This document shows, piece after piece, positions 1 through 9,045 of a stretch of 64,000 bases of DNA; position 1 is the first letter of the stretch, and every line of letters starts with the position of its first letter. The notes below the pieces were generated by a model. That model was not told the DNA's origin. It saw nothing but the letters and a program-made list of their open reading frames with translations, and did no database searches. Origin of the DNA: Williamsia sp. 1138 (GTDB lineage Bacteria > Actinomycetota > Actinomycetes > Mycobacteriales > Mycobacteriaceae); contig NZ_MJEJ02000045.1 in the NCBI RefSeq assembly GCF_002095435.2, forward strand, positions 124,001-188,000. The letters are read 5' to 3'. A program made the position numbers and the translations under genes.

Positions 1-234
1 CTGCACCCCGACGGTCAGGCCGTGGCGTTCGGCGATCCGAAGCGTCGCAGCGACGTCGGCTGCGGACTCGGGGAACACGATCGCGCAGGGATCGACCGGG
101 ACCGCGACGTTGAAGGGGATCGCTCGTTCGGATCCGGGTTCGCCCGGGCGGGTGACCAGGCCGGCCACTGCTGCCTGCAATTCGGCGGTGGGGTCGGCGT
201 TGGTGCTGTGGGGGGTCGGGGGCGAGATGGTCAT
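1..234 (-). CDS. FAD-linked (BBE/VAO-type) oxidoreductase, N-terminal part
   Basis: Only the first 78 codons are in the window; the gene runs off the left edge. The translation includes the stretches AIPFNVAVPVDPCAIVFPES and AADVAATLRIAERHGLTV, which resemble the start of an FAD-binding type 4 (PCMH) domain, where the text P-x-x-V-x-x-P-x-x-x-x-D-V is typical. Such enzymes oxidise alcohols, sugars or alkaloid-like substrates. The start at 234 has AAAGG about 10 nt upstream; an in-frame ATG at 252 is an alternative. Together with the SARP-type regulators that follow on the same strand this may be a regulator-oxidoreductase pair, but the substrate cannot be told from the fragment. Confidence 0.7.
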   Translation of the reverse strand, partial: MTISPPTPHSTNADPTAELQAAVAGLVTRPGEPGSERAIPFNVAVPVDPCAIVFPESAADVAATLRIAERHGLTVGVQ

Positions 235-349
235 GAGCGGCTGGCCTTTCATCAATGGTCGGTGAGCTGATGAAAGTCAGCATGCGCCGAGGCCCTTGGT
301 GGGTTCTTGGTCTGTCCATCCAAGAATGTTTCAAGAAAGCGGGCGCCAT

Positions 350-3300
350 TCACGCCGAGGACGTCACTCGCTGTACCTCTGTGACCAGGCCATTCATGCC
401 CAGCGCGAGGGCGGCGCGCGCAATCTCGTCGAGTTCGCACGTTCGTGCGTCTGACGGCGCCTGCAGCGAGCAGTCGAGTAACCGACACCGCAGCGCCGAG
501 GGGACCCCGCCGGTGTCCACCGCGAGGGTGCGAGCCTGATCGTTGAACCGGTGGGCGCGGTCGAGGTCACCGGCGCAGGCGTGCAGGCGCGCGAGCGCGA
601 GCGCGACCGGTCCGACGACCCCCACCTGACCGATGATCGCGATCCGGTCTGCGAAGGGCTCGAGTTCGGTCAGGAATGCGTCGGCGTGTTCGATGAGTTC
701 GTGGTCGGCGACGAGATGGGCCAGCAGGACGGCGTGCCCGAGTGTGGTCCAGACGTGGGCGGTACGCACGGCGAGCCACTGCCGGACCATCGCGTCGGCG
801 AGGTCACGATCGACCGGCGTGCCGGTCGTGGTCGCCGCGCCGGCAGCCACCACCCCTGCCAGCCCCGTGTCGCCGCCGGCGGAGATCAGCCCCCGAATCC
901 ATTGCAGCAGTTCGGCTTCGTCCGAGACGGGACCCACGGTCACCAGGCCCTGCTCGCGGGACAGGGCCATGGTGGCGACCATGCCACTGCCCGCCACATA
1001 CAGTTCGGTCTGTTCGTGGACGTGCGCGGCGATCTCGTGGTGGCGGCGGGCTTCGGCGAAATCGCCGCGCCACAAGGCGATCACCGCCTCCATCCACCGC
1101 AGCTGTGCCCGCAGCACCGGTAGGCCGAGGTCTTCGCTGCCCTCGATGCCGTGCCGCAGATGTCCGGCGGCGGCGTCGACATCGCCGAGATTCATCGTGG
1201 CCATGGTGGCGATCGAGTGGGCGATCACCGTGTCCACCCGGGACTGCCGATGACCGAGCGTGAAGAGTTGCTCGATCAGTTCCGGCACCTGATGGCTGTG
1301 GGTCGCGACACCGGAGTAGGTGATCAACCGCGCCATCAACACCTCTGCGGTGACATCGCGATCACCGAGCTCGGCTGCCAGATCCATCGCCCTGGTGATG
1401 TACCCGGCTGCGACGTCGGGGTCGGGGTTGTAACAGTGACCGACGCTGAGGGCGCAGAGGACCTGGGCGTGGGCAACGGGGTCGTCAGCAACAAAACCGT
1501 CGAGTTGTTCGAGGACAGCCAGCAGCGGGCCGGGATCTTCGCTGGGCGCCAGCCAGGGCCATCCACCACTCGAGCGCAGGAGTGAGCCCGCCAGCTTCCC
1601 CGCGGTCGCAGTGCGTCCGGCCCGCATCGCCGCGACCAACTGCGACTCGACGGTGTCGAGTACGGTCTGTCCCCGGCCGGCCCGAGAGAGGGCCTCGAGT
1701 AGCGAGAGCATCAGTTCGTCGCGTTCGATGTCGACCGAACGTTGGTGCGGCATCGAGTCATACGTGTCGAGGGCTCGTTGCCACCAGAGGGCTGCGGTCT
1801 CCGAACTCCATTGATCGGCGGCCTCCTCGGCAGCGGCCCGGCAGGCCTGAACCGCCTCGCCGACATCGACGAGCGGTAGTGCGGCCAGCAGATGGGTGGC
1901 ACGACGGCTGAGCAGGTCGGCGCCGAGGCCGCCGCTCTCGAGGGCGGCGGCAACCCGGGCGTGGGTCCGTTTCCGCTGCAGCGGCGGCATGCCCGCGAGT
2001 ATCTCTTCGCGCAGCAGCCCGTGCGCGAAGGTGTAACCGTCGACTCCGGGCGCGGGCACGATGATCCGGTCATCGGCCGCGGCGTCGAGGTGGTCGGCGA
2101 GCTCGTCGATGTCGAGTTGCGTTGTGGCAGAGAGGAGAGCGATGTCGATGTCGTCGCCTATCACCGCCGCGGTCCGCAAGATCGTCAGGACCTCGACGCC
2201 GAGCCCGGCAAGTCGGCGGCCGAGCACGGAGCGGACGGCGAGCGGGATCTCGCCGCGCAGCCGTTCCCGGCTCGACAACCGGGCGTATTCAGAGATGAAC
2301 AGGGGGTTGCCCGCGGTGCGCGCTGCCAGCACCTCGATCTCACGTTCGCCGATGGCCTCGCCCGCAACCTGGGTTGCCAGCGCCTCGATGTCCGAGGCGC
2401 CCAATGCAGGCACCACGATCTGGCGACTGCCCTCACCCCGCGCGACCGCGCTGCTCAGCCTGCCGAGCGCCGCGTTGCCCTCGCCGTCACGGATCGTGAC
2501 CACCACGGCCACCCGATGTCCACGCAGGGCCGTGGCCATGAAGGCGAGTGCGCCGAGCGACATCGGATCCGCCCATTGGGCGTCGTCGATCACGACCATC
2601 AGGGGCGCCGACGCGGCTGCGTTCTCGACGACGCGTTGCACCCGCTCATAGGTGGTGAAGCGTGCAGTGTCGGGATCGACGTCGGTGGGGATCGACAACA
2701 CCTCATCCGGGTCGCCGCCGAGTGCGCCGACCAGCTGCCGGGCCGGCCACCAGGCCGGTGAACCTTCCTCGGGGCTACGCGCCCACACGTCGCGACCACC
2801 CACCTCGCGGAGGCGCGCGGCTGCTTCCTCGGCCAGCCGGGTCTTCCCGATCCCGGGCGGTCCCATCAGGATCATCCACCGGGTGCCGCCTGCGGCGACG
2901 TCGGCGAGCAATCGGTCGATCTGCTCGATTTCGCGGGCACGACCGACGATCGGGCTGCTGCGAGGAGCTGTGGTGACGTCGACGGCGGTCTCACCGACGG
3001 GACGTGCGGCACGTGGCGACTGCAGCTCGGCCGCACCCGACCAGCCAGGTCTGCGCGGCCACGCAGCGAGCTCCGGATCGTGTCGCAGGATGGCCGATTG
3101 CAGCTCGCGCAGTTCGGTTCCCGGTTCGAGGCCGAGTTCGGCGTCGAGGCGATCGCAGTGTTCGGTGAAGATCTCCAGGGCCTCCGGGGAGCGGCCCGCC
3201 CGGTGCAGGGCGAGCATGTGTAGCCAGCAACTGCGATCGCGGAAGGGTTGGACTTCACGCAGGGTGGTCACCTCGACGAGTGCGTCGGCGATCCGGTTCA

Positions 3301-3841
3301 CCGCGAGCAATGCGGTTATCCGGTTCTCGCGGCAGTCGCCGCGGATCTCCTGGAGTCCGCGGGCCTCGAGCCGGACCCATTCTTCATCGGCCATGCCGCT
3401 GAGCAGGGGACCCCGCCACAGCGACAGGGCGTGGTCCGCCGCGTCGAGGGCATGCTGCCAATCATGGGCCAGCGCGCATCTGTGCGCGGTGGCCGCGGCG
3501 TCGGTGAACTCGGCGACGTCCACCTCGCCGGCGGGAACGTCCAAGACGTACCCGGGTGTTTGCCTGCGAATGGGGGACGAGCCCGCGGAGTCACTGCGCA
3601 GGGCGCGACGCAGGTTGGATATGTACGCCTGGAGGCTGGAGGCGGCGCTCGGTGGGGGCCTCTCACCCCAGAGTGCTTCGGTCAGTCGGTCGGTGGACAC
3701 GACGGTGCCGCGGTGGATCAGCAGCAGCGCCAGCACCATTCGCTGCTTCGGCGAACCGAGATCAACCTCCTGTGCTGCGCCGGCGGAATGCGCGCTGTCG
3801 GCACGGGCCACCCGCAGAGGTCCGAGTAGCTGATAGCGCAT
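350..3841 (-). CDS. SARP/AfsR-type transcriptional regulator with BTAD and AAA ATPase domains
   Basis: A 1163-residue protein. Residues about 1-95 form an OmpR-type winged helix (LGSPKQRMVLALLL, SLQAYISNLRRAL). Residues about 100-255 are a bacterial transcriptional activation domain of helical repeats (LHMLALHRAGRSPEALEIF). From about 295 there is a STAND/AAA-type ATPase with Walker A GPPGIGKT at 327-334 and Walker B LMVVIDD at about 414-420. The C-terminal half is helical and TPR-like. Proteins of this build activate neighbouring genes in response to ATP binding and an effector. A close paralog lies immediately upstream on the same strand, 109 bp away, and an FAD-linked oxidoreductase lies downstream. 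The target genes and signal are not evident. Confidence 0.9.
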   Translation of the reverse strand: MRYQLLGPLRVARADSAHSAGAAQEVDLGSPKQRMVLALLLIHRGTVVSTDRLTEALWGERPPPSAASSLQAYISNLRRALRSDSAGSSPIRRQTPGYVLDVPAGEVDVAEFTDAAATAHRCALAHDWQHALDAADHALSLWRGPLLSGMADEEWVRLEARGLQEIRGDCRENRITALLAVNRIADALVEVTTLREVQPFRDRSCWLHMLALHRAGRSPEALEIFTEHCDRLDAELGLEPGTELRELQSAILRHDPELAAWPRRPGWSGAAELQSPRAARPVGETAVDVTTAPRSSPIVGRAREIEQIDRLLADVAAGGTRWMILMGPPGIGKTRLAEEAAARLREVGGRDVWARSPEEGSPAWWPARQLVGALGGDPDEVLSIPTDVDPDTARFTTYERVQRVVENAAASAPLMVVIDDAQWADPMSLGALAFMATALRGHRVAVVVTIRDGEGNAALGRLSSAVARGEGSRQIVVPALGASDIEALATQVAGEAIGEREIEVLAARTAGNPLFISEYARLSSRERLRGEIPLAVRSVLGRRLAGLGVEVLTILRTAAVIGDDIDIALLSATTQLDIDELADHLDAAADDRIIVPAPGVDGYTFAHGLLREEILAGMPPLQRKRTHARVAAALESGGLGADLLSRRATHLLAALPLVDVGEAVQACRAAAEEAADQWSSETAALWWQRALDTYDSMPHQRSVDIERDELMLSLLEALSRAGRGQTVLDTVESQLVAAMRAGRTATAGKLAGSLLRSSGGWPWLAPSEDPGPLLAVLEQLDGFVADDPVAHAQVLCALSVGHCYNPDPDVAAGYITRAMDLAAELGDRDVTAEVLMARLITYSGVATHSHQVPELIEQLFTLGHRQSRVDTVIAHSIATMATMNLGDVDAAAGHLRHGIEGSEDLGLPVLRAQLRWMEAVIALWRGDFAEARRHHEIAAHVHEQTELYVAGSGMVATMALSREQGLVTVGPVSDEAELLQWIRGLISAGGDTGLAGVVAAGAATTTGTPVDRDLADAMVRQWLAVRTAHVWTTLGHAVLLAHLVADHELIEHADAFLTELEPFADRIAIIGQVGVVGPVALALARLHACAGDLDRAHRFNDQARTLAVDTGGVPSALRCRLLDCSLQAPSDARTCELDEIARAALALGMNGLVTEVQRVTSSA

Positions 3842-3950
3842 GACTTCGGAGCCTAGGCGACAAGGCGATCGGTCGGCGTGGTTGTCGTCGGTGGGGGCCG
3901 TGGGCCGGCTGCAGCTGAGCTCGATGCCCGGCGGTCACGGTGGAGAACGG

Positions 3951-6900
3951 TCAGGCCTGCTCACGCAGGGCGTCGACCTCGTGTGCCAGGCCGATCATGC
4001 CGAGTGCCCGCGCGCGTTCGGCAAGGTCGGTGAGTTCGTTCGGACGTCGTTCGTCTGGCCGACGGAGCTGCCAGTCGAGGACCTGGCAGCGAAGTAGGGA
4101 CGGCGTGCCGCCGGACCGTTCGGCGATCCGCGTAGCGGCGGCAACCGATTCCCTTGCCGCCGAATCATTCCCGATCAGCATGTGCAGCCGGGCGAGGGCC
4201 AGTCCCACCGGGCCGACGGCGGCGAGTTGCCCGATTGCGCCGACACCGTCGGTGAACGGCTCGAGTTCGGCGATGAAATCGGACACGTGCTCGATCAAGT
4301 CGAAGTCGGCGACGACGTGGGCCAGCGCCACGGCGTGACCCAGGGTGAACCAGACGTGCGCGCCGCGGGTGGCTTGGCGTTGCCGAACCAAGGCATCGGC
4401 GAGATCGCGGTCGAGCGGTGCGCCGGCGATGGTCGCCATCCCCGCTGCGATCACCCCGAGCATGTTCGTATCGGTGGGGCTGGCGGCCACGTCGGTGATC
4501 AGGTCGCGGGCGATGGTGGTCTCGGCCTCCGAGAGCGTGCCCTGTTCGCGTCGCAGACCCATCAGCGACATCGTCGACTGGCCGGTCACGTAGAGCTCGG
4601 TCTGCTCGTGAACCCGTTTGGCAATGGACTGGTGGTGTTCCGCACGCTCGAAGTCGCCGTGCCAGACCGCCACCACCACCTCCATCCATCGCAACTGTGC
4701 ACGCAAGATGGGCAGGCTCAGCTCTTCGCTGCCCGCGATGGCCTGCTGTAGATGGTCCTGCACCGCTGCGATGTCGCCGAGGGTGTACGCGGCCATCGTT
4801 GCGATCGAATGGGCGATGACCGCGTCGAACCGCGCTTGGTGGTGCTCGAAGGTCAACAGTTCGCCGATGACCGTGATGACCTCGTCGGCATGGGTCGACA
4901 CCCCGGAGAAGGTGATCAACCACGCCATCATGACCTCGGCGGTGATGTCGGGATCAATGGCGATTGCGGCGTATTCCTGTGCCCGCCTGATCAATTCGGG
5001 AGCAAGTGCTGGATCCGGATGGTAGCTGTGGCCGACGCTGAGGGCCCCCAGGACCTGGGCCCGGGCGGCTGGGTCGTCGGCGACCACCTGCTCGGCCCTG
5101 GCCAGCAACAGCAGCAGTGGGGTGGGGTCCTTCGTCGGTGAGACCCACGGCCAGCCGCCCCCGGAGCGCAGCAGCGAGCCCGCGAGTCTCCCGACAGTCG
5201 AGGGCTTTTCGGCTCGAACCGCCACCGTCAGCGCCGTCTCGACCGTTTCGAGCACGGTTTGCCCACGCCCGGACCGCGAAAGCGCCTCGAGCAGTGCGAC
5301 GGTCAACTCGTCGCGCTGCTCGTCGGTCTGCTCGGCGGCAGGCAGTAGTTCGTAGGCAGCCAGAGCCTGCTGCCACCAGTACACAGCGGCCTCGGAGTTC
5401 CACCGGCTCGCGGAGTCGGTGGCCGCGCCGGCGCAGGCGGCCACGGCATCCCCGGGATCGACGAGAGGCAGCGCAGCCACCAGATGCTGTGCCCGCCTGG
5501 TCAGCACATCGGCGCCGACACTTTCGGTCAACACTTCGGCAACTCTCGCGTGCGCCCGCTTTCGGCGCAGCGCGGGCATCTGGGCCAGCACCTCCTCGCG
5601 CAACAGGCCGTGCGCGAATGTGTACCCACCGCTGCCGGGTGCAGCGGTGATGATCCGTTCGTCGGCGGCCTCGTCGAGATGATCTGCCAGCGAGTCGATA
5701 TCGAGGTCGATGGTCCGGGACAGCACGCCGATGTCGATGGTGTCGCCGATGATCGCCGCCATCCGGAGCGTCTTGAGCACCTCTGGATCGAGACCGGCCA
5801 GACGTAGCCCGAGCACCGAACGTACCGCCAGCGGCAGTTCGCCCGTGTTGCGTTCTTCGCGGGACAGCCGTGCATACTCGGACACGAACAGCGGGTTGCC
5901 CCCGGTCCGGCGAACCAGGCGGACGACCTCGTCGTCGGTCAGTTCACCGCCCGCCGTCTGCGTTGCCAGGGCGGAGGCCTCCTCGTCGTCGAGAGCCGGC
6001 ACCACGATCTGGCGGTTGCCGGTGGCGCGCGCGACCGCGCTGAGCAGACGTCCGATCGCGGGATGATGCTCTCCCTCGCGGAGCGTGATCACGAAGGCGA
6101 TCCGATGGTGGTGAGCGGAGGTTGCCATCGACGCGAGGGCGCCGACCGACATCGAGTCGGCCCACTGCGCGTCGTCGACCACGACGGCGAGAGGGGACGC
6201 GGCCGCACCTTCCTCGAGCACCCGCTGGATCCGGTCGTAGGCGGTGAAGCGGGCGGTGTCGGCGTCGACATCGTCTGGGGTGGAAAGGATCTCGGCAGGG
6301 TCGGTGCCCAAGGCGTCCACCAGTTGTCGCGCAGGCCACCACGCCGGCGCACCCTCCTCGGGGTTCCTCGCCCAGATCGCACGACCGCCCATCGACTGCA
6401 GCCGTCGGGCTGCCTCGTCGGCCAACCGAGTTTTCCCGATACCCGGCGGGCCGATCAGGATCAGCCAGCGCGTTGCTCCGGCGACGACGTCGTCGAGAAG
6501 CTGAGCGATCAGCGCCTGTTCGCGGACTCTTCCGACCAGTCCACCGGGTGCGGGGACCTCGGGTGCCGCAGTCGAATGAACCACGGCAGGATCGGGTTCC
6601 GGTGTTCGCAGTTCACCCGCGCCCGACCAACTGGGTCGACGAGGCCAGGCCGCGAGTTCGGGGTCGTGCCGCAGTACCGCACCCTGGAGTTCACGGAGTT
6701 CGGCGCTCGGTTCGAGACCGAGGTCGCCGTCGAGTCGGCGGGCGTGGTCGGCGTAGACGTCGAGCGCCTCCGCCGAACGTCCCGCGCGGTGCAGCGCGAG
6801 AATGTGCAACCACGCACTGCGGTCGCGGTAGGGCTGGTCCGTTCGCAGCGCAACGACGTCAGCGAGCGCCTGCGCCAGCCTGCCGAGCGCCAGCAGTGCC

Positions 6901-7415
6901 GTGATCCGGACCTCGCGGCACCCGCTGCGGATCTCTTCGAGACGCGCGGCCTCGGTGTGCACCCACTCCTCGTCGCGCTGACCGACGAGCAACTCGCCGC
7001 GCCACAGCATCAACGCCCGTTCGGCAGTGTCGAGGGCCAGTGCCCACGCCTCGTCGTCTGATGCCTGGCGGGACTGGTTGGCGAGGTCGAGGAACTCGCT
7101 GACGTCGACCTCGGACTCGGCGACGTCGATGATGTACCCGTTCGACTGCCGCCGGATGGGTGAGGTCCCGACCGCATCATCGCGCAGTGCTCGCCGCAGG
7201 TTCGAGATGTAGGCCTGCAGGCTCGACGTCGCGCTCGGCGGTGCCTGCTCACCCCACAACGCGTCGGACAAGCGGTCGGTGGATACGACGGTGCCGCGAT
7301 TGACCAGCAGAATCGCCAGGATCGCCTGCTGCTTCGGCGAGCCGAGGTCGACCGACACGGCACCCTTGCCTGCCCGCCGGACAACGGAGAGCGGGCCGAG
7401 TAGCTGGTAGCGCAT
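3951..7415 (-). CDS. SARP/AfsR-type transcriptional regulator, second tandem copy
   Basis: A 1154-residue paralog of the neighbouring regulator, with the same domain order: winged helix (LGSPKQQAILAILL, residues about 24-75), BTAD to about 250, ATPase with Walker A GPPGIGKT at 322-329 and Walker B LAVVVDDAQWAD, then a helical C-terminal half. The two proteins start with the same MRYQLLGPL motif and are similar along their whole length but clearly diverged, so this is an old tandem duplication and not an assembly repeat. The ATG at 7415 follows GGAAGG about 8 nt upstream. The 5' region (7416-7510) contains a TAAGCT -10-like hexamer. Either copy could control the downstream oxidoreductase. Confidence 0.9.
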   Translation of the reverse strand: MRYQLLGPLSVVRRAGKGAVSVDLGSPKQQAILAILLVNRGTVVSTDRLSDALWGEQAPPSATSSLQAYISNLRRALRDDAVGTSPIRRQSNGYIIDVAESEVDVSEFLDLANQSRQASDDEAWALALDTAERALMLWRGELLVGQRDEEWVHTEAARLEEIRSGCREVRITALLALGRLAQALADVVALRTDQPYRDRSAWLHILALHRAGRSAEALDVYADHARRLDGDLGLEPSAELRELQGAVLRHDPELAAWPRRPSWSGAGELRTPEPDPAVVHSTAAPEVPAPGGLVGRVREQALIAQLLDDVVAGATRWLILIGPPGIGKTRLADEAARRLQSMGGRAIWARNPEEGAPAWWPARQLVDALGTDPAEILSTPDDVDADTARFTAYDRIQRVLEEGAAASPLAVVVDDAQWADSMSVGALASMATSAHHHRIAFVITLREGEHHPAIGRLLSAVARATGNRQIVVPALDDEEASALATQTAGGELTDDEVVRLVRRTGGNPLFVSEYARLSREERNTGELPLAVRSVLGLRLAGLDPEVLKTLRMAAIIGDTIDIGVLSRTIDLDIDSLADHLDEAADERIITAAPGSGGYTFAHGLLREEVLAQMPALRRKRAHARVAEVLTESVGADVLTRRAQHLVAALPLVDPGDAVAACAGAATDSASRWNSEAAVYWWQQALAAYELLPAAEQTDEQRDELTVALLEALSRSGRGQTVLETVETALTVAVRAEKPSTVGRLAGSLLRSGGGWPWVSPTKDPTPLLLLLARAEQVVADDPAARAQVLGALSVGHSYHPDPALAPELIRRAQEYAAIAIDPDITAEVMMAWLITFSGVSTHADEVITVIGELLTFEHHQARFDAVIAHSIATMAAYTLGDIAAVQDHLQQAIAGSEELSLPILRAQLRWMEVVVAVWHGDFERAEHHQSIAKRVHEQTELYVTGQSTMSLMGLRREQGTLSEAETTIARDLITDVAASPTDTNMLGVIAAGMATIAGAPLDRDLADALVRQRQATRGAHVWFTLGHAVALAHVVADFDLIEHVSDFIAELEPFTDGVGAIGQLAAVGPVGLALARLHMLIGNDSAARESVAAATRIAERSGGTPSLLRCQVLDWQLRRPDERRPNELTDLAERARALGMIGLAHEVDALREQA

Positions 7416-7565
7416 GGCCTGCCTTCCGACCTCGAGTCCCGTACGCGAATCGAGTACGAGCTTAGGCGACTCGGATTGGATACGGGATGGATAGACCGCG
7501 GCCCTCTCACCAGCCGATCTTCGCCCCGTCGGGGCTCACACTATGGAATTGTCAATGTTCGAGCT

Positions 7566-7585
7566 GCACAGGAGTTCACCTGTGC
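7566..7585 (-). terminator. Short hairpin 3' of the remnant ORF
   Basis: GCACAGG and CCTGTGC form a perfect 7-bp stem with a 6-nt loop. It lies about 80 bp downstream of the small ORF at 7663-7920 and has no clear U-tract, so its role as a terminator is only possible. Confidence 0.25.
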
Positions 7586-7662
7586 TGCGGTAGTAGCTCG
7601 GGACTGCGTCGCTGTGTGTAGTTTCTCGTGAATCTGTGGTGGTCTCTATGGGACCGGAGGGT

Positions 7663-7920
7663 TCAGGCGGCGAGTGATTCGGTGGTCAGCGTTCGCCGAG
7701 CGTGGGATCTGATGGGTGGGTTCCCGTCGACGGCATACGCAGCGACCGAAGGAACAGAGCTGAGCGCGCGACCACCGCCCACGTAGCGTTGCGCGGCAGC
7801 CGGAGGCGTCTGCACTGCCTGCAGCAATTCCTCTGACAACGCCAGGTCGTCGAGCGGCGCGAGCAGAAGTGCATCTGCCGCCATAGGTGATAGGTGTTCG
7901 AACAGCCCCCGCAAGTTCAT
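7663..7920 (-). CDS. Small hypothetical protein, possible remnant of a DNA-damage-inducible gene
   Basis: An 85-residue ORF starting MNLRGLFEHLSPMAADALLL with an acidic, leucine-rich helix (LDDLALSEELLQAV) and a basic end (RSHARRTL). I do not recognise a complete domain. A LexA-type SOS box and a TAAAAT -10-like hexamer lie just upstream, the arrangement seen before 13E12/DUF222-HNH genes in mycobacteria. The ORF could be the surviving N-terminus of such a gene, whose remaining several hundred residues are absent here. That identity is inference; the ORF may also be non-coding. Confidence 0.35.
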   Translation of the reverse strand: MNLRGLFEHLSPMAADALLLAPLDDLALSEELLQAVQTPPAAAQRYVGGGRALSSVPSVAAYAVDGNPPIRSHARRTLTTESLAA

Positions 7921-7947
7921 GAGTTGAAACTACCGCGATTGCCGCAT

Positions 7948-7963
7948 TCGCACAAGCGTTCGA
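7948..7963 (-). promoter_or_regulatory. LexA-type SOS box
   Basis: TCGAACGCTTGTGCGA on the minus strand matches the actinobacterial/Gram-positive SOS consensus TCGAAC-N4-GTTCGA with one mismatch. TAAAAT (7977-7972) lies just upstream, so the box would cover the transcription start of the small ORF at 7663-7920. Confidence 0.6.
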
Positions 7964-8063
7964 GAACACTTATTTTATTGCGGCTCAACCCTTTTCGCTT
8001 CAGAAGGAGCTGACCGCAATCAGGATATCAGCGAGGTCTGACATCGTCGGAAACGAACCAGTA

Positions 8064-8141
8064 GGGCACGCTCGACGGCCGAAAGGGCACGCTCGACGGC
8101 CGAAAGGGCACGCTCGGCGCGAGTTTCGGCACGGTCGAGGG
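8064..8141. repeat. 21-bp-period tandem array of a GCACGCTCGACGG core (4 copies)
   Basis: Cores start at 8066, 8087, 8108 and 8129, spaced exactly 21 bp. The first two are identical (GCACGCTCGACGG), the third reads GCACGCTCGGCGC and the fourth GCACGGTCGAGGG. An 8-nt spacer separates the 13-nt cores. The array lies in the non-coding stretch just 3' of the ABC permease gene. The same core in the opposite orientation, with the same period, occurs at 21832-21886. Confidence 0.85.
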
Positions 8142-8151
8142 GGATGGCCGA

Positions 8152-9045
8152 TCAGGCGCCGGATGTGAGCAGCGAACGGGTGGTCGGGACGCGCCGTCGA
8201 CCCGACGTCTTCGAACGGCGCGTGCCGACCACGCGGCACACCAGATAGATGGCGAACGAGATCGTGGTGACGAACACCGACGGCGGCAGGGCAGGTGCCA
8301 GCGACAGGATGATGCCGCCGACGGCCGCGACCACACCGAACAGAATCGACAACCCCAGTACAACGGTCGGATTCGACGAGATCCTCATCGCGGCGGCCGC
8401 CGGGGTGATGAGCAGCGACATCACCAATAGCGCACCGATGATCTGAACGCTTTGCGCGACCGCGGCGCCGAGCAGTACGGCGAACACCACGGAGAGCAGT
8501 TTCATCGGCACGCCGCGCGCCTCGGCGACCCGCGGATCGGTGCTGGCGAACAGCAGGGGTCGGTAGATGACGGACATCACCGCCACCACGACGACAGTGG
8601 TGATCACCACGGCCACAACACCTTTTGCTCCCGCATTGACGGCCTGGCCGGTGAGGAGGTTGAAGCCGGTTCCGGTGCGTCCGTAGAGCGCGATGAACAG
8701 CACCCCCAGTCCGAGGCCGAAGGCCATCACCACGCCGATCACCGAATCACGCTCGCGGACGCGGGTTCCGAGCAATCCGAAGATCACCGAGGCGATCACG
8801 GCACCGATCAGACCGCCGAGGTTGACGCTGAACCCGAGCAGGAGCGCTGCGGCTGCACCGGTGAATGTCAGCTCGCTCGTACCGTGCACCGCGAATGACA
8901 TCTGTCTGCTCACGATCATCGGACCGAGCAGGCCACCGAGAACGCCTAGCAGGGCGGTGGCGAGTAGCGCCTGCTGTACGAAGGGGTATCCCAGCAGATT
9001 GGCGGTCTCACCGAAGTCGAAGAAATCGGACCAGGTGGCGCTCAC
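8152..9045 (-). CDS. Metal (zinc-type) ABC transporter permease
   Basis: A 297-residue polytopic membrane protein of the ABC-3 (ZnuB/MntB) family, with about eight hydrophobic segments, for example GLIGAVIASVIFGLLGTRV, GVVAVVITTVVVVAVMSVIY and IIGALLVMSLLITPAAAAM. The last carries the family's conserved proline-alanine turn. It forms the membrane channel for the ATPase encoded upstream; the two genes overlap by 4 bp (ATGA). The C-terminus is basic and cytoplasmic. Zinc, rather than manganese, is favoured by the histidine-rich binding protein and the Zur-like operator of the same operon. Confidence 0.88.
   Translation of the reverse strand: MSATWSDFFDFGETANLLGYPFVQQALLATALLGVLGGLLGPMIVSRQMSFAVHGTSELTFTGAAAALLLGFSVNLGGLIGAVIASVIFGLLGTRVRERDSVIGVVMAFGLGLGVLFIALYGRTGTGFNLLTGQAVNAGAKGVVAVVITTVVVVAVMSVIYRPLLFASTDPRVAEARGVPMKLLSVVFAVLLGAAVAQSVQIIGALLVMSLLITPAAAAMRISSNPTVVLGLSILFGVVAAVGGIILSLAPALPPSVFVTTISFAIYLVCRVVGTRRSKTSGRRRVPTTRSLLTSGA

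Noticed and set aside
350-7415. The two SARP genes as an assembly duplication
   Set aside because: The nucleotide and protein sequences differ throughout, including insertions, so the copies are diverged paralogs.
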